From Methanosarcinales archaeon (GTDB lineage Archaea > Halobacteriota > Methanosarcinia > Methanosarcinales > Methanogasteraceae), in contig JAUVEF010000063.1 in NCBI GenBank assembly GCA_030594905.1, forward strand, positions 1 to 6,706: DNA of 6,706 nt. The letters are read 5' to 3'. The notes under the pieces were generated by a model, which worked only from the letters and a program-made list of their open reading frames with translations, was not told where the DNA came from and searched no databases. Within the stretch, counting starts at the first letter, position 1; each line of letters starts with the position of its first letter. Both the position numbers and the translations under genes were made by a program. Of the stretch, positions 1-5,890 are shown piece after piece.

Positions 1-1035
1 ATAATAATGCCGATGCCGCCAGGCGGTGGTTTTGGCCCGGCTGCCGCATCGACATACTTCACAGACCGGGACGCAAGGGCTGTTGAGAAGGTGCGTGGGG
101 TCGATGCGAACTGTTACATGGTCTATCGGACCTCGATCGTGACCTACAAGGATATCGATGCGGTGGCACCGGTTGTCGGCATGGTGCCGTCGATTGCAGA
201 GGAAGCATATTTTGATGTTCAGGGGTATGAAATCGAATCAGGGAGGGCTCTGGAGGATAAGGATACTCATAAGATAACGATCGGATACTGGACTGCGTAC
301 AAGACTTTTAAGGTCGGGGATAGCTACAAAGAGGTCAAGATCGGCGACAAGATCGAGATCAAGGAGCAGGGATTCAAGGTCATCGGGATCATGGAGGAGA
401 TCGGGAACCGGGATGATGACACGACGATCAGCATGAGTCTCGATGATGCAGAGCAGCTCTTTGACGTGAGCGGTGAATACGACTTCTTCTTTGTGAAGGT
501 GAAAGAGGGCGCCGATCCTGAGGATGTTGCAGAGCGCATCCGGGATCGGCTTGAGAAGTTGCGAGGTGAGGAGGATTTCACAGTCATGACCGCGGCACAA
601 CTCTCAGAGACGGTTGGTGGAATACTTTCAGCAGTCTCAGCAGTCTTGGTTGGGATCGGTGCAATTTCGCTTCTCGTCGGAGGTGTCGGGATCATGAACA
701 CAATGTACACCTCTGTTACGGAGCGACCACGTGAGATCGGGATATACAAAGCACTCGGGGCAGAGAACAACACGATCCTAACACTGTTCCTCGTCGAATC
801 CGGTCTGATCGGTGTCTTCGGTGGTTTGATCGGGATCGTGCTTGGGTTCGGGATGGCAATCTTAGTGGAGATGATCGGAAAGGGGATGGGGGTTGGTCTC
901 CTGCACGCGTGGGTATCATGGGAGCTTACGTTGTTTGCACTTCTCTTCTCATTTGGAATCGGGGTTCTCGCGGGATTCCTGCCGGCAAGGTCGGCTGCAA
1001 AGATGAATCCTGTGGACGCGCTGCGGCATGAGTGA
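1..1035 (+). CDS. MacB/FtsX-type ABC transporter permease, 5' end cut off by the window
   Basis: The frame is open from base 1 (two Ile codons precede the first ATG at 7) and the text begins inside a periplasmic-type domain, so the true start lies upstream. In the visible 344 residues, about 1-205 form the MacB_PCD-like extracytoplasmic domain. A membrane segment follows near 206-232 ('LLVGGVGIMN'), then the hallmark FtsX loop 'TERPREIGIYKALGA' near 238-252. Two more membrane segments lie near 256-290 and 305-326, and the protein ends 'PARSAAKMNPVDALRHE'. Family members have four membrane segments; the first is missing here with roughly 50-60 residues. The protein would pair with a MacB/LolD-type ATPase, presumably encoded upstream, to move lipids, peptides or proteins outward or to act mechanically on surface partners; the substrate cannot be told. 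The last 70 codons and the sequence just after the stop recur, decayed, at 2362-2607. Confidence 0.93.
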   Translation: MIMPMPPGGGFGPAAASTYFTDRDARAVEKVRGVDANCYMVYRTSIVTYKDIDAVAPVVGMVPSIAEEAYFDVQGYEIESGRALEDKDTHKITIGYWTAYKTFKVGDSYKEVKIGDKIEIKEQGFKVIGIMEEIGNRDDDTTISMSLDDAEQLFDVSGEYDFFFVKVKEGADPEDVAERIRDRLEKLRGEEDFTVMTAAQLSETVGGILSAVSAVLVGIGAISLLVGGVGIMNTMYTSVTERPREIGIYKALGAENNTILTLFLVESGLIGVFGGLIGIVLGFGMAILVEMIGKGMGVGLLHAWVSWELTLFALLFSFGIGVLAGFLPARSAAKMNPVDALRHE

Positions 1036-1080
1036 GTGGGTGGGTGAGTGGGGTGTTATAACCGGAGAATGGTAATATCA
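823..1080 (+). repeat. Intact copy (A) of a duplicated permease 3' end
   Basis: This segment covers the last 70 codons, the stop and about 45 bases of 3' flank of the ABC permease. It aligns in the same orientation with 2362-2607. By hand count 160 of 210 coding bases match without a gap. After the stop the match continues with small gaps and ends in a near-identical run, 'ggagaatggtaa' at 1064 and 2591. The two copies start 1539 bases apart and enclose the GntP-family gene. Confidence 0.85.
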
Positions 1081-1109
1081 GTTACCGGGAGGTTGCTATT
1101 GGCGATCCA

Positions 1110-2330
1110 TCATAGAAATAAAATGGCACACACCAAAACAACAGCACCTGCCAGTGCCAGCGGCAGGGTATAGTACTTCAGGTTGTCTTTCATACTCGAA
1201 TCCTGTTTGACCAGCCAAAAATACGGGTCACTCACATAAGAGAAGATGAATGTTCCAGCACAGATCATAAACACCGTCTGCATGCAAGCAAGATCCTCCA
1301 CGATGCCTGCGGTAACGATTGCTGTGACAACCCTTGAACCCTGTGCGGTCTGAATGCACATCGCAACCAGGAATGGAAATAACATGACCGGAACCGAACT
1401 GCTGCCGAGCAATCCAAGCACACCACTTGAAAAATCGCTGTGTGCGATGATGCTACCGAGCGCGCCTGCGCCACACAGATCGAGAAGTATCCTGCCTGCT
1501 CTGCCTGATGAACTCTTCAGGGTAGCGCTTATCACATCTGCAGATAGGTGTCTATTTGCGATTATCAGTGAGATCGCTACGCCCACGAGTAGGGCAACAT
1601 TGACATCGCCAAGAAACTTTAGAATCTGAATGTCGGAAATAAGACCCAGTAAAATCAGTGATATCGGGATTAAAATCGGGCTCCATGCTTCTGTGGATGA
1701 TCTGAGTGATGATCGGACTTTTTCTGGTGTGATTTCAATCTTTGTTCGCATATAATAATAAGAAATAACCAAAAGAAGTACAGATAGGGGAATACTCACG
1801 GTTAATGTGTCCAATGGATCTATGTCAAGCGTATCTGTGATTACAAGGATAACCGGTGATGGATATATCAGATTATACGATATCACGGTTCCAACGGCAA
1901 GCATATATAGAAATTTCTTTTCCGATGTATCTACTTTCAGTGCGAGACCCTCTATGACCGGATTTAAAACAACATACGCGGTTATGCAACACATTATGGG
2001 AATAGACAATAAATAACCAGAAAAAATAGGTATAAAAGAATACTTTCTTTTGGAGATTCTTAAAATATCGTTTATGATCGTTTCGATGCCGTTTGTTCTC
2101 TTTGAGAACTCTGCAATAGCAACACCAGAGAATACAACGATGCAGAGTATGGAAAAGATATTTCCAAGACCTGAGGTGATATGCGCGATGATTGAATGGC
2201 AATCCATTCCACAGAGTATCCCGTAAACAAAAGCAGATGAAACCAGGGAGAGAAATGGATGTATCCGCATACGGACTGATAATACATGTATCAGAACGAT
2301 ACTTGCGAAAAATGCGATAAATGGAGACAT
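1110..2330 (-). CDS. GntP-family membrane permease (gluconate/organic-acid transporter family)
   Basis: This is a 406-residue, almost wholly hydrophobic protein with roughly ten to twelve membrane segments. GntP-family signatures are visible: 'GLGNIFSILCIVVFSGVAIAEF' compositionally matches the family's first conserved segment (near 54-75). 'YPSPVILVITDTLDID' (about 156-171) stands where the family has its Pro-rich 'PPHPGP' loop. Near the C-terminus 'VVTAIVTAGIV' and 'SYVSDPYFWLVKQ' (about 334-376) match the family's 'SHVNDSGFWLVKE' motif. Typical members are about 440 residues, so this one is slightly short but looks intact. Members import gluconate or related hydroxy-acids by proton symport; the substrate here is unknown. 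The ATG at 2330 fits a leaderless start 27 bases from a TATA-box centre. The frame stays open to 2657, but only as antisense of the permease remnant. The gene is convergent with the ABC permease (74-base gap) and more A+T-rich than it, which suggests separate origin. Confidence 0.88.
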   Translation of the reverse strand: MSPFIAFFASIVLIHVLSVRMRIHPFLSLVSSAFVYGILCGMDCHSIIAHITSGLGNIFSILCIVVFSGVAIAEFSKRTNGIETIINDILRISKRKYSFIPIFSGYLLSIPIMCCITAYVVLNPVIEGLALKVDTSEKKFLYMLAVGTVISYNLIYPSPVILVITDTLDIDPLDTLTVSIPLSVLLLVISYYYMRTKIEITPEKVRSSLRSSTEAWSPILIPISLILLGLISDIQILKFLGDVNVALLVGVAISLIIANRHLSADVISATLKSSSGRAGRILLDLCGAGALGSIIAHSDFSSGVLGLLGSSSVPVMLFPFLVAMCIQTAQGSRVVTAIVTAGIVEDLACMQTVFMICAGTFIFSYVSDPYFWLVKQDSSMKDNLKYYTLPLALAGAVVLVCAILFL

Positions 2331-2352
2331 CGCATTTATTTGTGATTCTATT

Positions 2353-2362
2353 TTATATAAAG
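2353..2362 (-). promoter_or_regulatory. TATA box for the GntP-family gene, leaderless geometry
   Basis: On the minus strand the sequence reads CTTTATATAA, a strong archaeal TATA element. Its centre is about 27 bases before the ATG at 2330, so transcription would start at or within a few bases of the start codon. No Shine-Dalgarno sequence precedes the ATG, which agrees with a leaderless mRNA. The element directly abuts the left edge of the permease remnant at 2362. Confidence 0.65.
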
Positions 2363-2607
2363 GTTTGATCGGGATCGTGCTCGGTTTCGGGATGGCGCTC
2401 GCGGTGGAGATAATCTGAAGGGCAGGGGGGTTTGGTCTCTTACATGCGCGGATTTCGCGAGAGATTACAGTCTTCGCGCCTCTCTTCTCGTTTTCTATCG
2501 GGGTTTTTGCGGGATTCCTGACCGACCGGTCTGCGGCAAAGATAAATCCGGTGGACGCGCCCAGGCAGGAGTGGGTGAGGTGTTCTGACTGGAGAATGGT
2601 AACATCA
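2362..2607 (+). pseudogene. Decayed 3' fragment of a second MacB/FtsX-type permease (copy B)
   Basis: Read in the plus frame from 2362, this gives 70 codons co-linear with the end of the ABC permease: it opens 'GLIGIVLGFGMALAVEII', then hits a TGA at 2416-2418, and resumes with 'FAGFLTDRSAAKINPVDA' before the E at 2569-2571. The normal stop is lost (TGG at 2572). There are no frameshifts within the 70 codons. About a quarter of the bases differ from copy A, many at third codon positions, which suggests it was once a functional paralogue that diverged under selection before decaying. The 5' part of the gene is absent; it ends sharply at the GntP promoter. It cannot encode a functional permease. 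Confidence 0.87.
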
Positions 2608-2753
2608 AGTCGGCGACAGCACCTTTGCGACAGTGCCCGTGGATACCACCGATGCATGACACCAATTTTGTCACTGTGGAATGCACCTCACTTGAGCAGG
2701 TACGGTGATTCCATGGGGCACTGCTGTTTCCGGCGAATCGTTTGATTACTTCA
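2608..2753. other. Short non-coding gap, possibly decayed coding sequence
   Basis: No intact gene is visible. Plus-strand reading gives protein-like pieces in shifting frames, for example 'DSTFATVPVDTTDA' near 2625-2665, 'TNFVTVECTSLEQVR' near 2661-2705 and 'TVIPWGTAVSGESFDYF' near 2702-2752. This may be the remains of another gene with frameshifts, but I do not recognise a family and chance is a real alternative. No clear terminator hairpin with a T-run follows the minus-strand dockerin gene. Confidence 0.25.
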
Positions 2754-5183
2754 TCATATCGTAGTCGAACCTGCTGCTGCCTGCAGAATCATCAACGTAT
2801 CCAGTGAGTCCACCATGCCATCGTTGTTCACGTCCGCATATTCGTTGCAATCGCCGCTGACAATGCTATCGAGTGCGATAATCGCATCCGCAGGCGTTAG
2901 TTCGCCGTCATAGTTCAAGTCACCGGTCACAGATGGTGCTGCCGGGGGTTCGGTCCCTGGTGATGCTAAGTTGCACCAGAGAGATGTTCCACAATCGCCC
3001 TTCACCGCGCATACGGTGGTGGGGATGTGTGCGTCATCGACAGATATTCCTGCGCTCAGTAGCATATCCTCCAGGTTGTCACGATCAAAGTCTTGATTGG
3101 ACTGATAATGACATGGATTACGGTAATCAGTCTCCATCCACACATCTTTGCCTGTGACGCTCTTGTTCCAGAATTCCGCTCCGTCGTAGCCTCGTACGGC
3201 ACGCACGCTGGCAGTATATTCATCCGCGGCCAGGTCATAACTCTGTGAATGCACAATCGCATCATCATTGTTGTCGCCATTAAGGTCCTGATAGGAGTAA
3301 GCCCACATCGCCACATTTATACCTGTGACACTCTTGTTCCAGAACTCCTCTCCATCGTAGCCTCGTATAGCGCACATGCCAGCGGTTTTTTCACCTGTGG
3401 CTGAATTGTAACTCAACGAATTCACGATTGCATCATCCTTGCCATCAGAATCAAAATCGTGATTCGATTCAACCCACATGATGCACGCAGCATACTCGTC
3501 ATTATACTCGTCGTCGCCGGTGATATTCCTGTTCCAGAACTCCTCTCCGTCGTAGCCTCGTATGGCGTCCGTGTTGGCAGTGTATTTATCTGCAACTGAG
3601 TCATAACTCCATGATTCTATGATCACATCACAAACACCATCGGAATTGAGATCGTCGCACTGGTGAATCCACATATCTGCACCATCCCAACCATCGCCTG
3701 TAACGCTCCGGTTCCAGAGTGCATATCCGTCGTAGCCCCGGATGGCGTGCACGCTTGCGGTCTGCTCACCCGTGGATGAATCGTAACTCTGTAAATTCAC
3801 AAGCACATCATCCCGGTTATCGGAATCGAGATCGCTGTACGGGTGAGCCCATATATATGCACCATCCCAACCATCGCCTGTGACGCTCTTGTTCCAGAAC
3901 TCCTCTCCGTCGTGGCCTCGTACGGCACGCACACCGACCGTGTATTCATCAGCGGCTGAGTCATAACTATGTAAATTCACGATCGCATCACTTGTGTTGT
4001 CCGAATCAAGATTGCTGCGCAGTTCAACCCACATACCAGCACTATCCCAACCAACACCTGCGACACTCTGGTTCCATAACTCTGCCCCATTGTAGCCCCT
4101 TCTTGCAGATATGCGCACGGCATTCTCATCCGTGGCTGAATCATAACTCTGTAAATCCACGATCACGTCACCTCTGTTGTCACAATCGAGATCCTCGCAC
4201 GGGTACACCCATATTGATACATCGGTGCCTGCGACACTCTGATTCCATAACTCCGCCCCATCATATCCTCGCTTGACGTGTGCAGTTGCGGTTTTTTCGC
4301 CAGTGGCTGAATCGTAACTCTGCGAATTCACAATGACGGTACTGCCACCATCATAATCAAAATCGCCATACGGGTACGCCCATATATAAGCACCATACCA
4401 ACCATCGCCTGTAACACTCTGGTTCCAGAACTCATCTCCATCGTAGCCTCGAATGGCACGCACACCGACCGTGTATTCATCAACGGCTGAGTCATAACTC
4501 TCCAATACCACGATCACATCGTCAATGCCATCATAATTGAGATCGCAACACGGGTATGCCCACATACCTGCACTATACGTGCCTTTGCGGGTAACGCTCT
4601 GGCTCCAGAACAGGTCGCCGTCGTAGCCTCGCCTGACATGCACGCTTGCTGTGCAGTCACCTGCGACCGGGTCGTAACTCCGCGAATTCACGATCACGTC
4701 GTCCATACCGTCGTGATCAAGATCGCCCGCGAGACGCGCTGGAAGATCATCGAGCGACCCGGTACTATAAACGATTCTCTGACCCCATAATTCAGTACCA
4801 TTACACCCATTTACTGCCAATACATACTCAAATGTATATGTATAAGTGATTGAGTTATACGTCCCATTGAATAATACTACATCATCCATGCCATCTCCGT
4901 TGAAGTCTCCTGCTGTGATACCATGTGTAAACGAGCATTCCGGAGAGGTTGCATCAAACGCCATCACAAGCGGCACATAGTAATAATCGACCGCCTGGTA
5001 AGCCATACTTGCATTCGGATCGGTGTGACTTAATCCCCTATCTTCAGAGATGCCCATTCCATCTGATAAAGCTGGCGCATTTGTCACATTGTCCGGATCT
5101 GCCATAACGCCGGGCAACAATCCCACCAGCGTTGTAGCAACTATCAATGCCGTAATAATATTCCGTAATTTGTTCACATTCAC
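2754..5183 (-). CDS. Secreted FG-GAP/VCBS-like repeat protein with C-terminal dockerin
   Basis: From the GTG at 5183 the protein has 809 residues. I chose this start because AGGAGG lies nine bases ahead of it and a signal peptide follows at once: 'NKLRNIITALIVATTLVG', cleavage probably after Ala28 ('GVMA'). Residues 29-91 are unassigned. From 92 to about 728 run eleven repeats, each with a calcium-type loop D-x-[DN]-x-D-[GN] (first 'GDFNGDGMDD'). Nine are full units of 57-65 residues of the pattern 'GYDGxEFWNxSVTG ... DLxxDxxDDxIV ... SYDSA ... AxR'. This is the FG-GAP/VCBS beta-propeller or rod type. Residues 751-809 form a dockerin with both calcium loops, 'DLNYDGELTPAD' and 'DVNNDGMVDSLD', each followed by a short helix. 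It is presumably exported and anchored through a cohesin partner; there is no transmembrane anchor or catalytic domain. The ligand is unknown. It is divergent from the DNRLRE-dockerin gene. Confidence 0.88.
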   Translation of the reverse strand: MNVNKLRNIITALIVATTLVGLLPGVMADPDNVTNAPALSDGMGISEDRGLSHTDPNASMAYQAVDYYYVPLVMAFDATSPECSFTHGITAGDFNGDGMDDVVLFNGTYNSITYTYTFEYVLAVNGCNGTELWGQRIVYSTGSLDDLPARLAGDLDHDGMDDVIVNSRSYDPVAGDCTASVHVRRGYDGDLFWSQSVTRKGTYSAGMWAYPCCDLNYDGIDDVIVVLESYDSAVDEYTVGVRAIRGYDGDEFWNQSVTGDGWYGAYIWAYPYGDFDYDGGSTVIVNSQSYDSATGEKTATAHVKRGYDGAELWNQSVAGTDVSIWVYPCEDLDCDNRGDVIVDLQSYDSATDENAVRISARRGYNGAELWNQSVAGVGWDSAGMWVELRSNLDSDNTSDAIVNLHSYDSAADEYTVGVRAVRGHDGEEFWNKSVTGDGWDGAYIWAHPYSDLDSDNRDDVLVNLQSYDSSTGEQTASVHAIRGYDGYALWNRSVTGDGWDGADMWIHQCDDLNSDGVCDVIIESWSYDSVADKYTANTDAIRGYDGEEFWNRNITGDDEYNDEYAACIMWVESNHDFDSDGKDDAIVNSLSYNSATGEKTAGMCAIRGYDGEEFWNKSVTGINVAMWAYSYQDLNGDNNDDAIVHSQSYDLAADEYTASVRAVRGYDGAEFWNKSVTGKDVWMETDYRNPCHYQSNQDFDRDNLEDMLLSAGISVDDAHIPTTVCAVKGDCGTSLWCNLASPGTEPPAAPSVTGDLNYDGELTPADAIIALDSIVSGDCNEYADVNNDGMVDSLDTLMILQAAAGSTTI
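2757..2933 (-). other. Type-I-like dockerin domain coding region
   Basis: These are the last 59 residues of the repeat protein. Two F-hand calcium loops with Asp/Asn at positions 1, 3 and 5 and Asp at 12 ('DLNYDGELTPAD' and 'DVNNDGMVDSLD') are separated by 'AIIALDSIVSGDCNEYA'. The second helix reads 'TLMILQAAAG'. The segment-to-segment duplication is what defines dockerins, which bind cohesin domains in a calcium-dependent way. No cohesin is visible in the window. Confidence 0.85.
3000..4628 (-). repeat. Nine in-frame degenerate tandem repeats of about 180 bp
   Basis: The nine units encode 60, 60, 57, 60, 60, 60, 65, 57 and 64 residues, reading from 4628 down to 3000. Each begins 'G[YH][DN]G' and carries 'W-N-[QKR]-S-V', a calcium-type loop and 'SYDSA' or a variant. 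Conservation is high at DNA level: a 23-base run starting at 3679 recurs exactly at 3859, one unit (180 bases) away. Two more divergent units precede them (calcium loops 'GDFNGDGMDD' and 'GDLDHDGMDD', to 4910). These are protein repeats, not CRISPR repeats. Confidence 0.9.
3916..4499 (-). repeat. Second-order repeat: three-unit block duplicated at 531 bp spacing
   Basis: The 53 bases at 4447-4499 (end of repeat 1) and 3916-3968 (end of repeat 4) differ at only about three positions by hand count and lie exactly 531 bases apart, the length of repeats 1-3 (177 codons). Repeats 2 and 5 are likewise closer to each other ('AYIWA-PY') than to their neighbours. A block of three units therefore seems to have been duplicated or homogenised as one. 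Confidence 0.65.
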
Positions 5184-5192
5184 GTTATTTTC

Positions 5193-5198
5193 CCTCCT
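5193..5198 (-). promoter_or_regulatory. Strong Shine-Dalgarno site deciding the start of the repeat-dockerin gene
   Basis: The minus strand reads AAAGGAGGGA; AGGAGG ends nine bases before the GTG at 5183. An ATG in the same frame at 5231 lacks any ribosome site and would put 16 charged and polar residues before the signal peptide, so GTG is preferred. A second GTG lies two codons further in (5177). Confidence 0.75.
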
Positions 5199-5257
5199 TT
5201 GATCACAAATAATTGCACTGATAGTATGCACCCCAGTATAAAGGGTTTGCGATCAAA
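5198..5257. promoter_or_regulatory. Inverted repeat bracketing the core promoter, possible operator
   Basis: The plus strand has TTTGATCACAAA at 5198-5209 and TTTGCGATCAAA at 5246-5257. The second is the reverse complement of TTTGATCGCAAA, so the two arms match at 11 of 12 bases in opposite orientation. One arm touches the Shine-Dalgarno site and the other sits immediately upstream of the TATA box. Each arm is itself partly palindromic around TGATCA/CGATC. This would suit a dimeric regulator binding at both sites, but no regulator gene is in view. Confidence 0.35.
5237..5242 (-). promoter_or_regulatory. TATA box for the repeat-dockerin gene
   Basis: The minus strand reads CCCTTTATACTG. With the usual 25-base spacing, transcription would start near 5214, giving a leader of about 30 bases that contains the AGGAGG ribosome site. 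The box lies inside an inverted repeat (5198-5209 and 5246-5257). Confidence 0.5.
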
Positions 5258-5332
5258 GAGCGTGCCAGGTTGGGCGATGTCAAATTAACATTCCCGTTTC
5301 TTCGGGCATTCCAGCCTCACCTAATCAGATGT

Positions 5333-5403
5333 CCCGATAAAATCAGTAATTCAGGTTTTTAAGCATCCTTATTCATGTAATTCCTGATAAAATCCGGTAT
5401 TCA
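5333..5403 (+). repeat. Pair of short direct repeats
   Basis: The 21 bases at 5333-5353 and at 5383-5403 match at 17 positions around a shared GATAAAATC core, 50 bases apart. 'attcatg' also occurs twice (5371 and 5399). The function is unknown; they may be regulatory or relics of slippage. Confidence 0.35.
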
Positions 5404-5601
5404 TGATCAAACGTTTTTCTTCACGGTGTTAAAGCGATGAACACGCACATGAAACCGTGCAAGATTGTAAGGACTTCTATTCCCACCGAATGTACACAAA
5501 CTAGTGCAGTGCTGTTTTGTATGAGTAACACGAGCACCCATTCTGCTAAATTGGGCATCGGTGCAGAAGAGCTATCATGGAATAAAACATGGAAAATAAA
5601 A

Positions 5602-5696
5602 CCACAGATGACACAGCGAGTCACAGAGAGATATAGCCTATTTTAAGATGGGATTTGCGAGTGATGGCCAATAGGAACACTCTGTGATCTCTGTGG
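5602..5696. repeat. Imperfect inverted repeat of CACAGAG-type sequence
   Basis: The left arm holds CCACAGA (5602-5608), CACAGAG (5622-5628) and CCTATT (5637-5642). The right arm holds their complements AATAGG (5670-5675), CTCTGTG (5680-5686) and TCTGTGG (5690-5696). The inner two pairs share a centre near 5655; the outer pair is offset by a bulge of about 14 bases. An RNA or single strand could fold into a bulged hairpin. From memory, 'ACCACAGAGA-CACAGAG' sequences occur as dispersed intergenic repeats in many environmental genomes, so this may be a mobile miniature element or a repeat unit. Confidence 0.5.
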
Positions 5697-5704
5697 TTAA
5701 TTAT

Positions 5705-5714
5705 CTATATAAAA
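5705..5714 (+). promoter_or_regulatory. TATA-like box in the intergenic region
   Basis: CTATATAAAA is a good archaeal TATA element. An ATG follows at 5735, 26 bases from its centre, which is the geometry of a leaderless start for the small ORF described below. It could also drive a longer leader for the DNRLRE gene. Confidence 0.4.
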
Positions 5715-5802
5715 TAATAACGAATTTCATCACCATGACTCACTCCGGTCGGGTCACCTTGGTTTCCAACTACCCACATGAAATAGCGAAGAGGCTAAAC
5801 AC

Positions 5803-5810
5803 TTTTATAT
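5803..5810 (+). promoter_or_regulatory. Candidate TATA box for the DNRLRE-dockerin gene
   Basis: TTTTATAT would place the transcription start near 5832 and give a leader of about 58 bases before the ATG at 5891. The element lies inside the possible small ORF, so it and the box at 5705 are competing or tandem promoters. Confidence 0.4.
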
Positions 5811-5879
5811 CTCGTATCAAAAGGCAGTATTGTGTTCTGAAAAACTGACCCCAGAACGCGCTGAATTGATCAAAAAACA

Positions 5880-5884
5880 GGTGA
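5880..5884 (+). promoter_or_regulatory. Shine-Dalgarno site of the DNRLRE-dockerin gene
   Basis: GGTGA lies six bases before the ATG at 5891, good spacing for an archaeal ribosome site. It supports this start over any later one, and the signal peptide begins directly at this methionine. Confidence 0.65.
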
Positions 5885-5890
5885 GCGAAT

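Larger units (their letters stand above)
5184..5890. other. Divergent intergenic region of about 700 bases
   Basis: This region separates the two divergently transcribed dockerin genes. It holds the minus-strand promoter and ribosome site, the inverted repeat around that promoter, a pair of direct repeats, the CACAGAG inverted repeat, two plus-strand TATA-like boxes and a possible broken small ORF. I see no tRNA, rRNA or convincing intact gene in it. Confidence 0.7.

Noticed and set aside
1071..1086. GGTAA/TTACC hairpin as a terminator for the ABC permease
   Set aside because: The stem is only five base pairs and there is no following T-run; too weak to call.
1873..2202. Other overlapping frames on either strand inside the four genes
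   Set aside because: They have no start context, no family resemblance and lie within better-supported genes.
2331..2657. N-terminal extension of the GntP-family protein by 109 residues (ATG at 2657)
   Set aside because: The extension is polar and Cys/Pro-rich and is the antisense of the permease remnant; the TATA box at 2353-2362 and family alignment both favour the ATG at 2330.
3000..4628. CRISPR-like array
   Set aside because: The repeats are about 180 bases, degenerate, in frame and encode a protein motif; there are no short identical repeats with unique spacers.
5184..5231. ATG at 5231 as the start of the repeat-dockerin protein
   Set aside because: It lies at or upstream of the predicted transcription start, has no ribosome site, and would push the signal peptide inward; GTG at 5183 has AGGAGG at good spacing.
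5293..5306. CCCG-TTTCTT-CGGG hairpin as a terminator or RNA gene
   Set aside because: The stem is only four base pairs, no T-run follows, and it lies upstream of the minus-strand promoter rather than after a gene.
5437..5646. Plus-strand 69-residue ORF in the intergenic region
   Set aside because: No ribosome site, TATA box or recognisable family; its end runs through the CACAGAG repeat.
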